64,000 nucleotides of DNA from Barnesiella intestinihominis YIT 11860 (lineage in GTDB: Bacteria > Bacteroidota > Bacteroidia > Bacteroidales > Barnesiellaceae). Within the stretch, counting starts at the first letter, position 1; the number at the start of each line of letters is the position of its first letter. The notes under the pieces were generated by a model that worked only from the letters and a program-made list of their open reading frames with translations, did not search any database and was not told where the DNA came from. The stretch lies in the NCBI RefSeq assembly GCF_000296465.1, contig NZ_JH815203.1, positions 620,001 through 684,000 on the forward strand, read 5' to 3'. The position numbers and the translations under genes are program-made. Positions 36,182 to 46,326 of this stretch are shown here, piece by piece.

Positions 36182-36844
36182 ATCCGGGCGTAAGCGTCGG
36201 GTACGTTCGAGTGACTGCTCGTGTTTCCATTCGTCGATTTTACGTTGATGTCCCGAAAGCAACACATCGGGAACTCTCCAACCTTTATATTCCGCCGGGC
36301 GCGTATAAACGGGCGGAGCCAATAAATTGTCCTGAAAGGAATCGGATAAAGCCGACTGCTCGTCACCGATAGCTCCCGGTATAAGACGCACGATAGCATC
36401 GCACATGATCGCAGCGGCCAGCTCTCCCCCGGTGAGGACATAATCTCCTATCGTCACCTCCTTCGTCACGAAATGTTCCCGTATGCGGTAATCGATACCT
36501 TTATAATGACCGCACAGAATAATGAGATTACCCGCCATCGACAAACGGTTAGCCATAGGCTGGTCGAATCGCTCTCCGTCGGGAGTTGTAAAAATCACCT
36601 CATCGTAATTCCGCTCGCTTTTCAATTGAGTGATAGCCCGATCCACAGGCTCTATCTGCATGACCATACCGGCCTCTCCCCCGAATGGATAGTCGTCGAC
36701 TCGCCGATGTTTATCCAACGAGTAATCCCTCAGATTGTGAACCACGATCTCGACCAACTTTTTATCTTGGGCTCTTTTCAGAATAGAATAATTCAGCGGG
36801 CTTTGCAATAACTCTGGCAATACGGTAATAATATCAATGCGCAT
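36170..36844 (-). CDS. trmD: tRNA (guanine-N1)-methyltransferase
   Basis: 224 aa from the ATG at 36844 (Met codons also at 36847 and 36856). SPOUT trefoil-knot motifs are visible: '[22 protein letters not shown]', '[18 protein letters not shown]', '[16 protein letters not shown]' and '[19 protein letters not shown]'. It methylates G37 of tRNAs with G36 to prevent frameshifting. It is convergent with and overlaps the 3' end of pgl, and is divergent from the restriction-modification operon (134-bp gap). Confidence 0.96.
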   Translation of the reverse strand: MRIDIITVLPELLQSPLNYSILKRAQDKKLVEIVVHNLRDYSLDKHRRVDDYPFGGEAGMVMQIEPVDRAITQLKSERNYDEVIFTTPDGERFDQPMANRLSMAGNLIILCGHYKGIDYRIREHFVTKEVTIGDYVLTGGELAAAIMCDAIVRLIPGAIGDEQSALSDSFQDNLLAPPVYTRPAEYKGWRVPDVLLSGHQRKIDEWKHEQSLERTRRLRPDLLE

Positions 36845-36945
36845 CATAGCTCTCAATTTGCTGACAAAAGTAGCCTTTTCTAACGGGTTTCACAAATAGA
36901 GAAAATTTTTATCCCAGAAGTTAAGTGCTGCTCGAATTTGTTTTG

Positions 36946-36953
36946 TAATTTTG
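36946..36953 (+). promoter_or_regulatory. Candidate -7 element for the restriction-modification operon
   Basis: TAATTTTG matches TAnnTTTG and lies 25 bp before the ATG at 36979. The -33 region is weak (TTAA at 36921, 21-bp spacer). A promoter here supports the ATG start rather than the upstream TTG at 36961. Confidence 0.5.
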
Positions 36954-36978
36954 CCATACGTTGTCAAACGCAGATAAC

Positions 36979-38322
36979 ATGCATACCATAGGTAAAATAT
37001 TGAAAACTATACGGGAAGAACGTGGGCTACAACTTCGACAGGTCGCTATCGAATCGAATATCGATTTGACTCTGTTGAGCCGTGTCGAAAATGGGAAACG
37101 AATGCCTTCCGAGAGCTTACTCATCAAATTAGCGGAAACTTACGGGCTCGACAGTAACCTGCTAGTCCTGCAATTAGTAAGCGATAAAATTTTAGAAATA
37201 AGCGAGCAGTATCCCGACCATACCATCGAAGCCCTGAAAGTCGCTCAGGAAAAAGCCCGACTCGGAGAGCGATACATCTCGTTCTTCATGAACTCGTTCA
37301 TATCTCGCCCCATCGGGCTGGAAAGCCGCCGTTACATTGGAAACAAAACCAAACTGACCGATTGGATCATGGAAACTATTCGGCGGGAATGCCCCGATGC
37401 GCATTCGTTCTGCGATATTTTTGCCGGGACCGGCGCTGTGGCCGGGAAAGCAATACCCTATTACGACCAAGTGATATTCAACGATTTGCTTTGTGCCAAC
37501 CGAGTCATCTATCAAGGTTTCTTCGAAAAAGGAGAATGGAACAGGGATAAATTATGTACAATCCTCGACGAGTATAATCACACCGATTGCAACTCTTTGG
37601 AGGACAATTATTTTTCAATAAACTTCGGCGGTAAATATTTCGATTATGGAGTTTCGAAACTCATAGGATATGTTCGCCAGAACATAGAAGACCGTCGAGG
37701 AGAACTCACAGACAAAGAATATAACATTCTACTCTCCACCCTCATTTACAATATGGATCGGATAGCCAACACCGTAGGACATTTCGATGCCTACATACAA
37801 GGAAAGGAGATAGAAAAAAAATCCCTCACCCTCCGGTTAATAGACGCTCGAAGCTATGACAATGTAGCAATTTACCAAGAAAACAGCAACACGCTGGCTC
37901 GAACACTGCATGCCGACATCGTCTACATGGATCCGCCCTATAATTCCCGCCAGTATTGCGATGCCTACCATCTCTATGAAAATCTGGTCCGTTGGGAAAA
38001 ACCGGAGGTAAAAGGAGTAGCCGGAAAATTCAACCAAAAAGACAAGAAAAGCGACTTTTGTACCATGAAGGCGGTCGATGCTTTCGCCGACCTCGTCGAC
38101 AATCTACACACGAGATACATTGTACTGTCATACAACAATATGGCAAAAAAAGGGAATGGGCGATCCAATGCAAAAATGGACGATACCGACATCATGCGTA
38201 TACTCGAAGCCAAAGGCCGAGTACAAGTTTTTTCCCATGACCACAGACCATTTACCACGGGAAAGTCGAATATTAAAAACCATCAAGAACGCCTATTTAT
38301 ATGTGTATGCGACAATCACTAG
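36979..38322 (+). CDS. HTH-DNA adenine methyltransferase fusion (M1 of a type IIS-like R-M system)
   Basis: 447 aa. Residues 1-65 are an XRE/Cro-type helix-turn-helix ('GKILKTIREERGLQLRQVAI...LLSRVENGKRMPSESLLIKLAE'). Residues 115-447 are a D12-type N6-adenine methyltransferase: 'RRYIGNKTKL' (117-126), SAM motif 'DIFAGTGAVAGK' (146-157) and catalytic 'DIVYMDPPYNSRQY' (313-326). Such enzymes methylate adenine in a short DNA site. The HTH is in the position of a controller protein and may repress or time the operon, which has no separate C gene. The 3' end overlaps the next methyltransferase by 22 bp. The gene order M-M-R fits an asymmetric recognition site needing one methylase per strand. Confidence 0.88.
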   Translation: MHTIGKILKTIREERGLQLRQVAIESNIDLTLLSRVENGKRMPSESLLIKLAETYGLDSNLLVLQLVSDKILEISEQYPDHTIEALKVAQEKARLGERYISFFMNSFISRPIGLESRRYIGNKTKLTDWIMETIRRECPDAHSFCDIFAGTGAVAGKAIPYYDQVIFNDLLCANRVIYQGFFEKGEWNRDKLCTILDEYNHTDCNSLEDNYFSINFGGKYFDYGVSKLIGYVRQNIEDRRGELTDKEYNILLSTLIYNMDRIANTVGHFDAYIQGKEIEKKSLTLRLIDARSYDNVAIYQENSNTLARTLHADIVYMDPPYNSRQYCDAYHLYENLVRWEKPEVKGVAGKFNQKDKKSDFCTMKAVDAFADLVDNLHTRYIVLSYNNMAKKGNGRSNAKMDDTDIMRILEAKGRVQVFSHDHRPFTTGKSNIKNHQERLFICVCDNH

Positions 38323-39245
38323 ACTTTCCGAACCGGATACAATCACCTCTCAATTATACAGGTGGAAAATTCAGGCTATTACCGCAAATCCTGCCCTTGT
38401 TTCCCGCAAACATCGATGTGTTGGTAGACCTGTTCTGCGGTGGCGGTAACGTAGGAATCAACACATCGGCAGAGAGAATCGTCTTGAATGATTCGGACAA
38501 GAACGTCATACGCATTTTCAGATTATTCCGGCAATACCCCACCGAACAGATTTTAGAGATAATCGACGGCATCATTGACCGGTACGGCCTGTCGGACAGT
38601 CGCACGAACGGATATGCGTTTTACCAATGCGAAAGCGCGAGAGGTTTGGGTACATATAACAAGGAAGGATATAACCGGCTGCGTAGCGAGCTGAATAATA
38701 TGAAAAGGAGGAACGACCGTTATTTCTTCATGCTGTTCACCCTCATCGTGTTTGCCTTCAACAATCAAATACGGTTCAACGAAAAAAGAGAATTCAATCT
38801 TCCGGTGGGGAAACGCGACTTCAATAACAACATGAGGAACAAAGTGAGGCATTTTGCCGAAGCCATCAAAAATCCCCATATCGAACTGTCGTCCAACGAT
38901 TTTCGGAGAATTCCATTCGATGGGCTGTCCGAACACAGTCTCATTTATGCTGATCCCCCTTATTTGATAACCTGCGCCACCTACAACGAAAATAACGGCT
39001 GGAACGCCCGGCTCGAAAAACAACTGCTCGCTTACCTCGACCGGGCGAACGACAGAGGAATAAAATTCGCCTTGTCGAACGTTCTGAAAAACGGAGACAA
39101 AGAAAACACGATATTGACCGAATGGTTAGAACGGAATCCCATGTATATCCGTCACGATTTGAATTACAATTATAGCAATTCGAGTTATCACAAAAAGGAC
39201 AGGAGCAAACATTCCACCGAAGTACTAATCACTAATTTCGAATGA
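38301..39245 (+). CDS. Dam-like DNA adenine methyltransferase (M2 of the R-M system)
   Basis: 314 aa. Motifs of the Dam/DpnII D12 class are in order: 'LNYTGGKFRLLPQI' (17-30), SAM motif 'LVDLFCGGGNVG' (41-52), and catalytic 'IYADPPYL' (215-222). It begins inside the end of the HTH-methyltransferase gene and ends 3 bp before the endonuclease start, so the three are translated from one message. It probably modifies the strand not covered by M1. The target site cannot be read from the sequence; a GGATC-like site is suggested only by the AlwI-type partner. Confidence 0.9.
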   Translation: MCMRQSLDFPNRIQSPLNYTGGKFRLLPQILPLFPANIDVLVDLFCGGGNVGINTSAERIVLNDSDKNVIRIFRLFRQYPTEQILEIIDGIIDRYGLSDSRTNGYAFYQCESARGLGTYNKEGYNRLRSELNNMKRRNDRYFFMLFTLIVFAFNNQIRFNEKREFNLPVGKRDFNNNMRNKVRHFAEAIKNPHIELSSNDFRRIPFDGLSEHSLIYADPPYLITCATYNENNGWNARLEKQLLAYLDRANDRGIKFALSNVLKNGDKENTILTEWLERNPMYIRHDLNYNYSNSSYHKKDRSKHSTEVLITNFE

Positions 39246-39248
39246 AGT

Positions 39249-41240
39249 ATGTGTACATATAAAAGCTATTGTTGGTCGATGGGAACCACGAGTTTCAGGA
39301 CTGCCGATTTCAATCAAAAAATCGAAAGACAATTGACTCTTCTTTCCAAGTTTTGGGAGGTTCATACCGATGTCGTTTGGTCGGGGAACGACGAGATACA
39401 ATCTTTGTACTACGACTTCATGAAAGACAACGATTTTCTTACCGGCGATGCACCCAACAAACCCAAAGATGCCCGGGAAAAAACATCGGGGTTGATTGAT
39501 TTGGGATTGATCGATAACGAACGAAGACCGACTGCCGCCGGAGAATCATTACGACAAATCACCTCCAACGGAGATTTCCGACCGAATAATCTGCTGCAAA
39601 TTCCGGCCGATAGCTACATTTATTTCAAACAGATGCTCAAAACGAGCAACGACGTAGACGGTGAAATCGTACGACCGTTCGTCGTACTGGTTCTCGCTTT
39701 GAAACAGCTGGAATATCTCACACAAGAAGAGTTCACCTACCTGCTGCCACTCATTACCACTTCCCGAAAATTCAGAACAATCGTCGATTGCATAAAACGA
39801 TTGCGAAAAGGAGATATCACAATCGACGAAATCATCGTCGATACACTCTTGACGATGGAGAATTACCGGGAAGCGAGGCTATATCTTTTGGAGAGACCGG
39901 TATCCGAACATGTGATTTGCCAAGCGGGAATCAACCGCAAAAGTCGTCAATACGACAGCACATACTACCCGCTCTACCGCACTATCGAGTCATTGGATAG
40001 AAACAACGCTCAATCCATTCTCGATTTGTTACAAGCCTGCCGGAACATTCGCATCGGTGCGTTGTGGTGCAACCACCTTTTCAAAACGACGAACAGGGGA
40101 AAAATAAAGAAATTACTATCCGCCTCGCTCAACGATGTTCCCATCTTGAATTGCCGAAACGAATTTGAATTGAAAGACAGATTCTTCCGATTGATGCATC
40201 TCTTCAAGGTAAAAGCCAATTTGTCTGATTATTTCGATCTGAACCGCCGATATTTCGGGACGACCGATACCGTTCTTTTCAAAGACAACAGGGTAGAACT
40301 CTCCCCCGTACCGAAATGTTTTTTCGACCTTTGCGCCGAAAATCTCGAAGAAATCGCTTTCACGACCTCACCGCTCCTGCCCCTCGATTGCGACCTCGAA
40401 AAAATCATACCTCGCTATGATATCGAAGAATCCGACCTGCATCGTAAACTGGCAGACAAGTATGGCCTTGCCCCGCAATCGCTCAGCGACATTCGCGCCT
40501 TTCTCGACGACGAGCGCCACGAGCGTCTCAACCGGCTCATCGATGCCCGTTTTCCCGACCACGTTCTGTTGGAACTGTTGTCCGACTTCGAAACCCGCAA
40601 CGACATCAATATCCGCAGGCTCGTCACCGACAACGCCGATGTGCCCACTATTTTCGAATACATCGTCGGTATCGTCTGGTACAAGATAAGCAATCGCAAA
40701 GGACGCATTCTGGATTACTTCAACCTGTCGTTAGATGCCGATTTGCTTCCGAAAACACACGCCGCCGGTGGTATGGAAGACATTACCTATCGATACAATG
40801 CCACTCCCGATTACCCGGATCACACACTGCTTATCGAAGCGACCCTTGCCGAGGCCAACGCACAACGCCGCATGGAGATGGAACCGGTCTCCCGGCATTT
40901 GGGAGACTTTCTCTTACGCAACAATCGGCAGGAAGCCTACGCCTTGTTTGTCACCCCTTTCCTGCATCTAAACGTTATTTCGGATTTCCGGGGGCGAAAA
41001 CAAATGCTCTACTATTCAAGCGATGGAGAGCAGTGCATTAACGGAATGAAAATCATTCCTTTGAATACCGCCGAATTAAAAAACATCATCGCAAATTCGA
41101 TGACTTACGACCAATTATACCCAATATTCGAGTGCGCTCACCAAAACAATGAGCCTCCCAAAACATGGTATGAAAACAACATTATGCGCTCTCTACAACC
41201 GAAGAAAACCTCCACAGGGATATTAGGTACACTTTTTTGA
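39249..41240 (+). CDS. AlwI-family type IIS restriction endonuclease
   Basis: 663 aa; a second Met at 39279 ('MGTTSFRTADFNQKIERQLTLL') looks more like the family N-terminus and would give 653 aa. The C-terminal nuclease segment 'DHTLLIEATLAEANAQRR', with Asp524, Glu530 and Thr532, followed by 'MEMEPVSRHLGDFLL', resembles the AlwI/BstNBI/PleI group of PD-(D/E)XK-like enzymes. These cut at a fixed distance outside an asymmetric site. It follows two adenine methyltransferases with only a 3-bp gap, which strongly supports an R-M function. Two consensus promoters downstream point antisense into this gene. Confidence 0.85.
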   Translation: MCTYKSYCWSMGTTSFRTADFNQKIERQLTLLSKFWEVHTDVVWSGNDEIQSLYYDFMKDNDFLTGDAPNKPKDAREKTSGLIDLGLIDNERRPTAAGESLRQITSNGDFRPNNLLQIPADSYIYFKQMLKTSNDVDGEIVRPFVVLVLALKQLEYLTQEEFTYLLPLITTSRKFRTIVDCIKRLRKGDITIDEIIVDTLLTMENYREARLYLLERPVSEHVICQAGINRKSRQYDSTYYPLYRTIESLDRNNAQSILDLLQACRNIRIGALWCNHLFKTTNRGKIKKLLSASLNDVPILNCRNEFELKDRFFRLMHLFKVKANLSDYFDLNRRYFGTTDTVLFKDNRVELSPVPKCFFDLCAENLEEIAFTTSPLLPLDCDLEKIIPRYDIEESDLHRKLADKYGLAPQSLSDIRAFLDDERHERLNRLIDARFPDHVLLELLSDFETRNDINIRRLVTDNADVPTIFEYIVGIVWYKISNRKGRILDYFNLSLDADLLPKTHAAGGMEDITYRYNATPDYPDHTLLIEATLAEANAQRRMEMEPVSRHLGDFLLRNNRQEAYALFVTPFLHLNVISDFRGRKQMLYYSSDGEQCINGMKIIPLNTAELKNIIANSMTYDQLYPIFECAHQNNEPPKTWYENNIMRSLQPKKTSTGILGTLF

Positions 41241-41293
41241 ATCACTCTTTATGAACAAAGGGACTCAATTATTGTGCATTTCACAGTATAAAA

Positions 41294-41325
41294 TTTGTAT
41301 CTATTAAATCTAATTTTTATATTTG
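41294..41325 (+). promoter_or_regulatory. Consensus promoter for the T9SS cargo gene
   Basis: TTTG (41294-41297), 20 bp, TATATTTG (41318-41325): a perfect match to the Bacteroidota consensus. Transcription would start near 41331 and run through the promoter repeats as a leader of about 170 nt. Confidence 0.75.
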
Positions 41326-41333
41326 AAAACTCA

Positions 41334-41414
41334 CAAATATAGTGCAAGGTGAGTGCAGAGGCAAACCGAAATCTCATTTCCTATTTGGCTATGCCGAGCC
41401 GCATCCTATATTCT
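41334..41414 (-). repeat. Portable promoter repeat, unit 1
   Basis: On the minus strand it reads TTTG (41362-41365), 20 bp, TATATTTG (41334-41341), a full consensus promoter pointing left into the 3' end of the endonuclease gene. The rest of the unit (to 41414) resembles unit 2 ('GGCTATGCC' and 'CATTTCC' blocks). Confidence 0.75.
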
Positions 41415-41415
41415 A

Positions 41416-41483
41416 CAAATATAGTGAAAGGTGAGCGCAGAGGCAAACGGAGATTTTATTTCCGAATTGGCTATACCTATTCT
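41416..41483 (-). repeat. Portable promoter repeat, unit 2
   Basis: Minus strand TTTG (41444-41447), 20 bp, TATATTTG (41416-41423). Tandem with unit 1, same orientation. A third partial CAAATATA occurs at about 41485, next to the start codon of the cargo gene. Confidence 0.75.
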
Positions 41484-41500
41484 ACAAATATATAGAAACC

Positions 41501-42685
41501 ATGAGAGTAAAGGCATTTATATTCGTCGTTTTGATTCTACTCGGAGGGAAGATTTTCACCGTCGACGCAACCGAAAAACATACCATAGATATTATTGGTA
41601 TAGAACTCATCTCACCCTACCGCTGTAATCTCACCATCGGGTTTAAGTCATGGGGCGATCCGTTCTATTCTTTGGATATAAGGTCCCCCGATTTGCCCTA
41701 CATCACCAACGAAAATATCAACCCGAAAGACTACGAAGATAAAAGCTACATAACATATACCATAACTTCGCTATTTACCGACACTGACTATGAGTTTGTA
41801 ATAACAAGTTACGGAGAATTTGCAGCAAAGTCGGAAATATTGACTTTCAACTCCCACGATTTTTTAAGTAAAATCCAAGTTAACAACAACGAGATTCCCC
41901 GATCGGGCATCGTCTATTACGAACTCAATCGTAAATACCAGTTCGAATGCATCACCGATTTCCCGGCAGAAAACTTCCAATGGAGCTTCGAAATCGCCCA
42001 AAAAGAGGGAGGTCCAAAAATCATCGCGACCGGCGAAAGTCCCCAATTCCCAATCGAAATACCCACTGTGGAATATATGGACAAACGGAACGATGACGGT
42101 GATGTCATTTGCAATATTTACTGCAAAACCCAATATGGAGGAATAACCTATGAAATCAACTATCCTTTCTTTATCCGCACATACCCCGACCAGCCGAAGA
42201 TCGATATTCTCGATGTAAAGGTACAGGATGCACAATCTTGCACACTGACTGTGGGATTTCATGCTTGGGATGCAAAAACCTATACGATAAAAATCGTCGA
42301 CACAAACAGAGATAAGACTTGGGAAGACAACCTCGAAGACAACATCAACAATAGTTATACCACGTACACCTTCGACAAAATATATATCGATACCAACTAC
42401 GAAATAACGGTATGGGGATTTAACGGTTCCAAAATTTTAATGACCCAAACTCTATATTTCCGTATGAACGACCACATGGGTATCGAGAAAATCGAACAGG
42501 ACGAATTTATCGAATCGGGAACTATCTTTAACCTGCAAGGACAAATCATCGGCCGATTTACCGAAAACCATCGGGAGATATTCACCGAACTGCAACCCGG
42601 TATCTACATCATAAACGGATTGACCTCTACCGGGAAAAAAGTCAACCGTAAAATTATCGCCAAAAGCCCTTCCTCCCCGATATGA
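41501..42685 (+). CDS. Secreted protein with two Ig/FnIII-like repeats and a T9SS-type C-terminal sorting domain
   Basis: 394 aa. A signal peptide ends near 'TVDATEKH'. Two related domains are visible: about residues 28-115 ('IELISPYRCNLTIGFKSWGDPFYSLDI') and 225-310 ('VKVQDAQSCTLTVGFHAWDAKTYTIKI'), each followed by a 'SYITYTITSLFTDTDYEF'-type strand, with a beta-rich segment between. The last 70 residues carry 'GTIFNLQGQIIGRF' and 'ELQPGIYIINGLTSTGKKVNRKII', typical of type A T9SS sorting domains. It is probably exported through the type IX system and anchored on or released from the surface. Its function is unknown. Confidence 0.75.
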   Translation: MRVKAFIFVVLILLGGKIFTVDATEKHTIDIIGIELISPYRCNLTIGFKSWGDPFYSLDIRSPDLPYITNENINPKDYEDKSYITYTITSLFTDTDYEFVITSYGEFAAKSEILTFNSHDFLSKIQVNNNEIPRSGIVYYELNRKYQFECITDFPAENFQWSFEIAQKEGGPKIIATGESPQFPIEIPTVEYMDKRNDDGDVICNIYCKTQYGGITYEINYPFFIRTYPDQPKIDILDVKVQDAQSCTLTVGFHAWDAKTYTIKIVDTNRDKTWEDNLEDNINNSYTTYTFDKIYIDTNYEITVWGFNGSKILMTQTLYFRMNDHMGIEKIEQDEFIESGTIFNLQGQIIGRFTENHREIFTELQPGIYIINGLTSTGKKVNRKIIAKSPSSPI

Positions 42686-42733
42686 TATAGAAAAACTATC
42701 CTGTCCCGGAATAAACCTCATAAAAAACAGGAC

Positions 42734-42765
42734 TTTTCATATCTCGAAAAAAAGAGCTACCTTTG
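42734..42765 (+). promoter_or_regulatory. Promoter of the ABC-F/Dabb operon
   Basis: TTTT (42734-42737), 20 bp, TACCTTTG (42758-42765): exact -7 box and a three-of-four -33 box. The leader before the ATG at 42858 is about 87 nt. Confidence 0.6.
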
Positions 42766-42854
42766 CCAATCGAAAAAAATAAGAACCGGGCCTCGGCACT
42801 ATCGAGCGATATTCGTCTCTCTCCCCGTTCCACCCGGTAAACACGAAAAGGTAA

Positions 42855-44474
<1,620 letters not shown>

Positions 44475-44489
44475 AAACATATTTTCGGT

Positions 44490-44783
44490 ATGATAAAACA
44501 TATTGTAACTTTCAAACTGACCGGCACTCCGGCAGAACGCAAAGAGATAGCGAATAAATTCAAAGATGCTTTGATGGCTCTGCCCCTAACTATCGACGTA
44601 CTTAAAAGTATAGAAGTGGGCATCAATGAAAACCCGTCCGAAAATTGGGATATCGTACTTACTGCGGTCGTAGAAAAAATGGAAGATGTAGAAACCTACG
44701 CAAAACACCCGGCACATGTAGCCGCTGCCGCACTCCTCGCCGGGCATAAAGCCGACAGGGCATGCGTGGATTACACATACTGA
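44490..44783 (+). CDS. Dabb-family stress-responsive alpha/beta barrel protein
   Basis: 97 aa. 'MIKHIVTFKLTGTPAERKEIANKFKDALMALP' and the C-terminal 'YAKHPAHVAAAALLAGHKADRACVDY' match the small dimeric ferredoxin-like Dabb fold. Members have varied or unknown roles, including stress response. It is the second gene of the ABC-F operon; no specific substrate can be inferred. Confidence 0.92.
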   Translation: MIKHIVTFKLTGTPAERKEIANKFKDALMALPLTIDVLKSIEVGINENPSENWDIVLTAVVEKMEDVETYAKHPAHVAAAALLAGHKADRACVDYTY

Positions 44784-44809
44784 TAAATTTCTAAGCTATT
44801 CTTCTTAAC

Positions 44810-44905
44810 CCCTCTCCTAAGAAACAGTAGTTTCTTAGGTGTTTTCTCTATATCGTTAACGCGACTCCCCGTAAGGCTACGGGACACGGCAAGGGAGAAG
44901 GAGAT
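44810..44905 (-). repeat. Degenerate palindromic repeat, inverted orientation
   Basis: Contains a CTAAGAAAC-AGTA-GTTTCTTAG hairpin and a CCCCGTAaggcTACGGG arm next to CACGGCAAGGGAG, relating it on the minus strand to the CCCGTAGCATTACGGGG-type double-hairpin repeats of 5-21 kb. Confidence 0.6.
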
Positions 44906-44911
44906 TACTAT

Positions 44912-44950
44912 AAAAAACAAGAGCGAAGACCGTTTAAGATTTTCGCTCTT
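44912..44950 (-). terminator. Intrinsic terminator of the 43-codon unit
   Basis: On the minus strand: CAAGAGCGAA, a 13-nt loop, TTCGCTCTTG, then TTTTTT. A second hairpin, CAAGCCGT/ACGGCTTG (44962-44988), precedes it. Confidence 0.85.
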
Positions 44951-45004
44951 GATGTATTTTACCAAGCCGTATTCATTTATCACGGCTTGTACTTTCTTCT
45001 AAAA

Positions 45005-45136
45005 TCAGGCAACCGCAGCTGCCAATTTTTTTTGTAATAAGGCTGTTAACTCTTGGCACATGGCGCCATTTCCCATTACTCGATACTTCGCTATCTGATA
45101 CCGAAGCATCTCTACTGTCATTTGTTCTTTCATCAT
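45005..45136 (-). CDS. Small protein, 43 aa, unknown function
   Basis: A short frame with a tandem ATG start (45136 and 45133), too short for routine gene calls. It would encode a 43-residue, mostly helical basic peptide containing 'EQMTVEMLRYQIAKYRVM' and 'CQELTALLQKKLAAAVA'. It has no signal peptide or membrane segment. It is bounded by a -7 promoter box (45201-45208) about 65 bp upstream and by a hairpin plus an intrinsic terminator downstream, so it is its own transcription unit. It could equally be a small RNA gene with a fortuitous frame. Confidence 0.5.
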   Translation of the reverse strand: MMKEQMTVEMLRYQIAKYRVMGNGAMCQELTALLQKKLAAAVA

Positions 45137-45200
45137 AATTCAGCTTTTTTTGTTTTCCACCCTTTGTGAAAAACGGATTCTTTTTACTCTTTTTACGCTA

Positions 45201-45208
45201 CAAATATA
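45201..45208 (-). promoter_or_regulatory. -7 element for the 43-codon unit
   Basis: CAAATATA reads TATATTTG on the minus strand, an exact TAnnTTTG match. No clear -33 box is seen. The remaining spacer to metA is AT-rich. Confidence 0.5.
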
Positions 45209-45353
45209 ATAACAAATTCGCAATAAATATGTTTTATAACATAAAAAATATATTGCTTTTTTATGAATTATATATTTCCATTCGCTTATTTCAATATTAA
45301 AAACAAATCATAAATATCTAACTATCAAAAATTTATTACTATTTCAAGAAAGA

Positions 45354-45385
45354 TTTTCCAAACCGTTCATTTTTTTATAATTTTG
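45354..45385 (+). promoter_or_regulatory. Promoter of metA
   Basis: TTTT (45354-45357), 20 bp, TAATTTTG (45378-45385), 23 bp before the ATG. The leader is too short for a SAM riboswitch. Confidence 0.55.
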
Positions 45386-45408
45386 TTCGATTAAAATAAT
45401 AACAAAAT

Positions 45409-46326
45409 ATGCCCGTAAAAATACCTTCGTCATTACCGGCAGTCGAAATATTAAAGGCCGAAAATATATTTGTCATGGACGATTTGCGTGCTTCGACACA
45501 AGACATTCGTCCATTGAAGTTACTCATATTGAACCTCATGCCTTTAAAAATAGTTACCGAAACCGACCTATTACGCCTCATCTCCAACACGCCTTTACAA
45601 ATCGAACTCGATTTCATGAGCGTTTCGGGACACATCTCCCGTAATACTCCACTCGAACATATCGATACATTTTATAAAGACTTCGACGAAATACGGGGTC
45701 AAAATTACGACGGCATGATTATCACAGGCGCTCCTGTCGAAAAATTACAATTCGAGGAGGTCGATTACTGGAACGAGTTAGTCGAGATTTTCGACTGGGC
45801 GCACAAACACGTTACCTCTACTCTCTATATTTGTTGGGCTGCTTTGGCCGGACTGTACCATTTTTACGGAATCCCCAAATACCCGTTGGATAAAAAACTT
45901 TTCGGAGTATTCGCCCATCATAAATACGACGAGCGAAATCCTATTTTCAGAGGATTCGACGACTTGTTTTACGTTCCTCACAGCCGATATTCCGAGGTAC
46001 GCCGAGCCGATATCGAAAAGGATAAATCCCTGACAATCCTTTCCGAATCGGAGGATGCGGGAGTTTATATGGTCATGGCTCGTTGCGGCAGAGAGTTTTT
46101 CATCACGGGGCACTCCGAATATTCGGCTCTCACGCTCGACATCGAGTATCGCCGCGATTTGGCGAAAGGCCTCGACATTGCCCTCCCCCGAAATTACTAT
46201 CCCGACAACAATCCCGATAACAATCCGATCGTCAACTGGCGGGGACATGCCAACCTGCTTTTCACGAATTGGCTGAACTATTTCGTATATCAACAAACGC
46301 CCTATAACCTGAACGATATACAATGA
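45409..46326 (+). CDS. metA: Homoserine O-acyltransferase (MetA family)
   Basis: 305 aa, typical length. Motifs of the family: 'RPLKLLILNLMPLKIVTETDLLRLISNTPLQIELDFM' near the N-terminus, the catalytic Cys in 'LYICWAALAGLYHFYGIPKY' (about residue 142), and the catalytic His in 'FITGHSEYSALTLD'. It acylates homoserine for methionine synthesis. Whether acetyl-CoA or succinyl-CoA is used cannot be decided with confidence from sequence. It shares a 4-bp ATGA overlap with the following U32 gene. Confidence 0.95.
   Translation: MPVKIPSSLPAVEILKAENIFVMDDLRASTQDIRPLKLLILNLMPLKIVTETDLLRLISNTPLQIELDFMSVSGHISRNTPLEHIDTFYKDFDEIRGQNYDGMIITGAPVEKLQFEEVDYWNELVEIFDWAHKHVTSTLYICWAALAGLYHFYGIPKYPLDKKLFGVFAHHKYDERNPIFRGFDDLFYVPHSRYSEVRRADIEKDKSLTILSESEDAGVYMVMARCGREFFITGHSEYSALTLDIEYRRDLAKGLDIALPRNYYPDNNPDNNPIVNWRGHANLLFTNWLNYFVYQQTPYNLNDIQ

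Noticed and set aside
36979-41240. Recent horizontal transfer of the R-M operon shown by base composition
   Set aside because: By eye its composition and codon use look like the neighbours, and no integrase, direct repeats or tRNA border was found, so transfer is not supported by this window alone.
45386-45408. SAM riboswitch before metA
   Set aside because: Only about 23 nt separate the -7 box from the start codon; no room for the aptamer.
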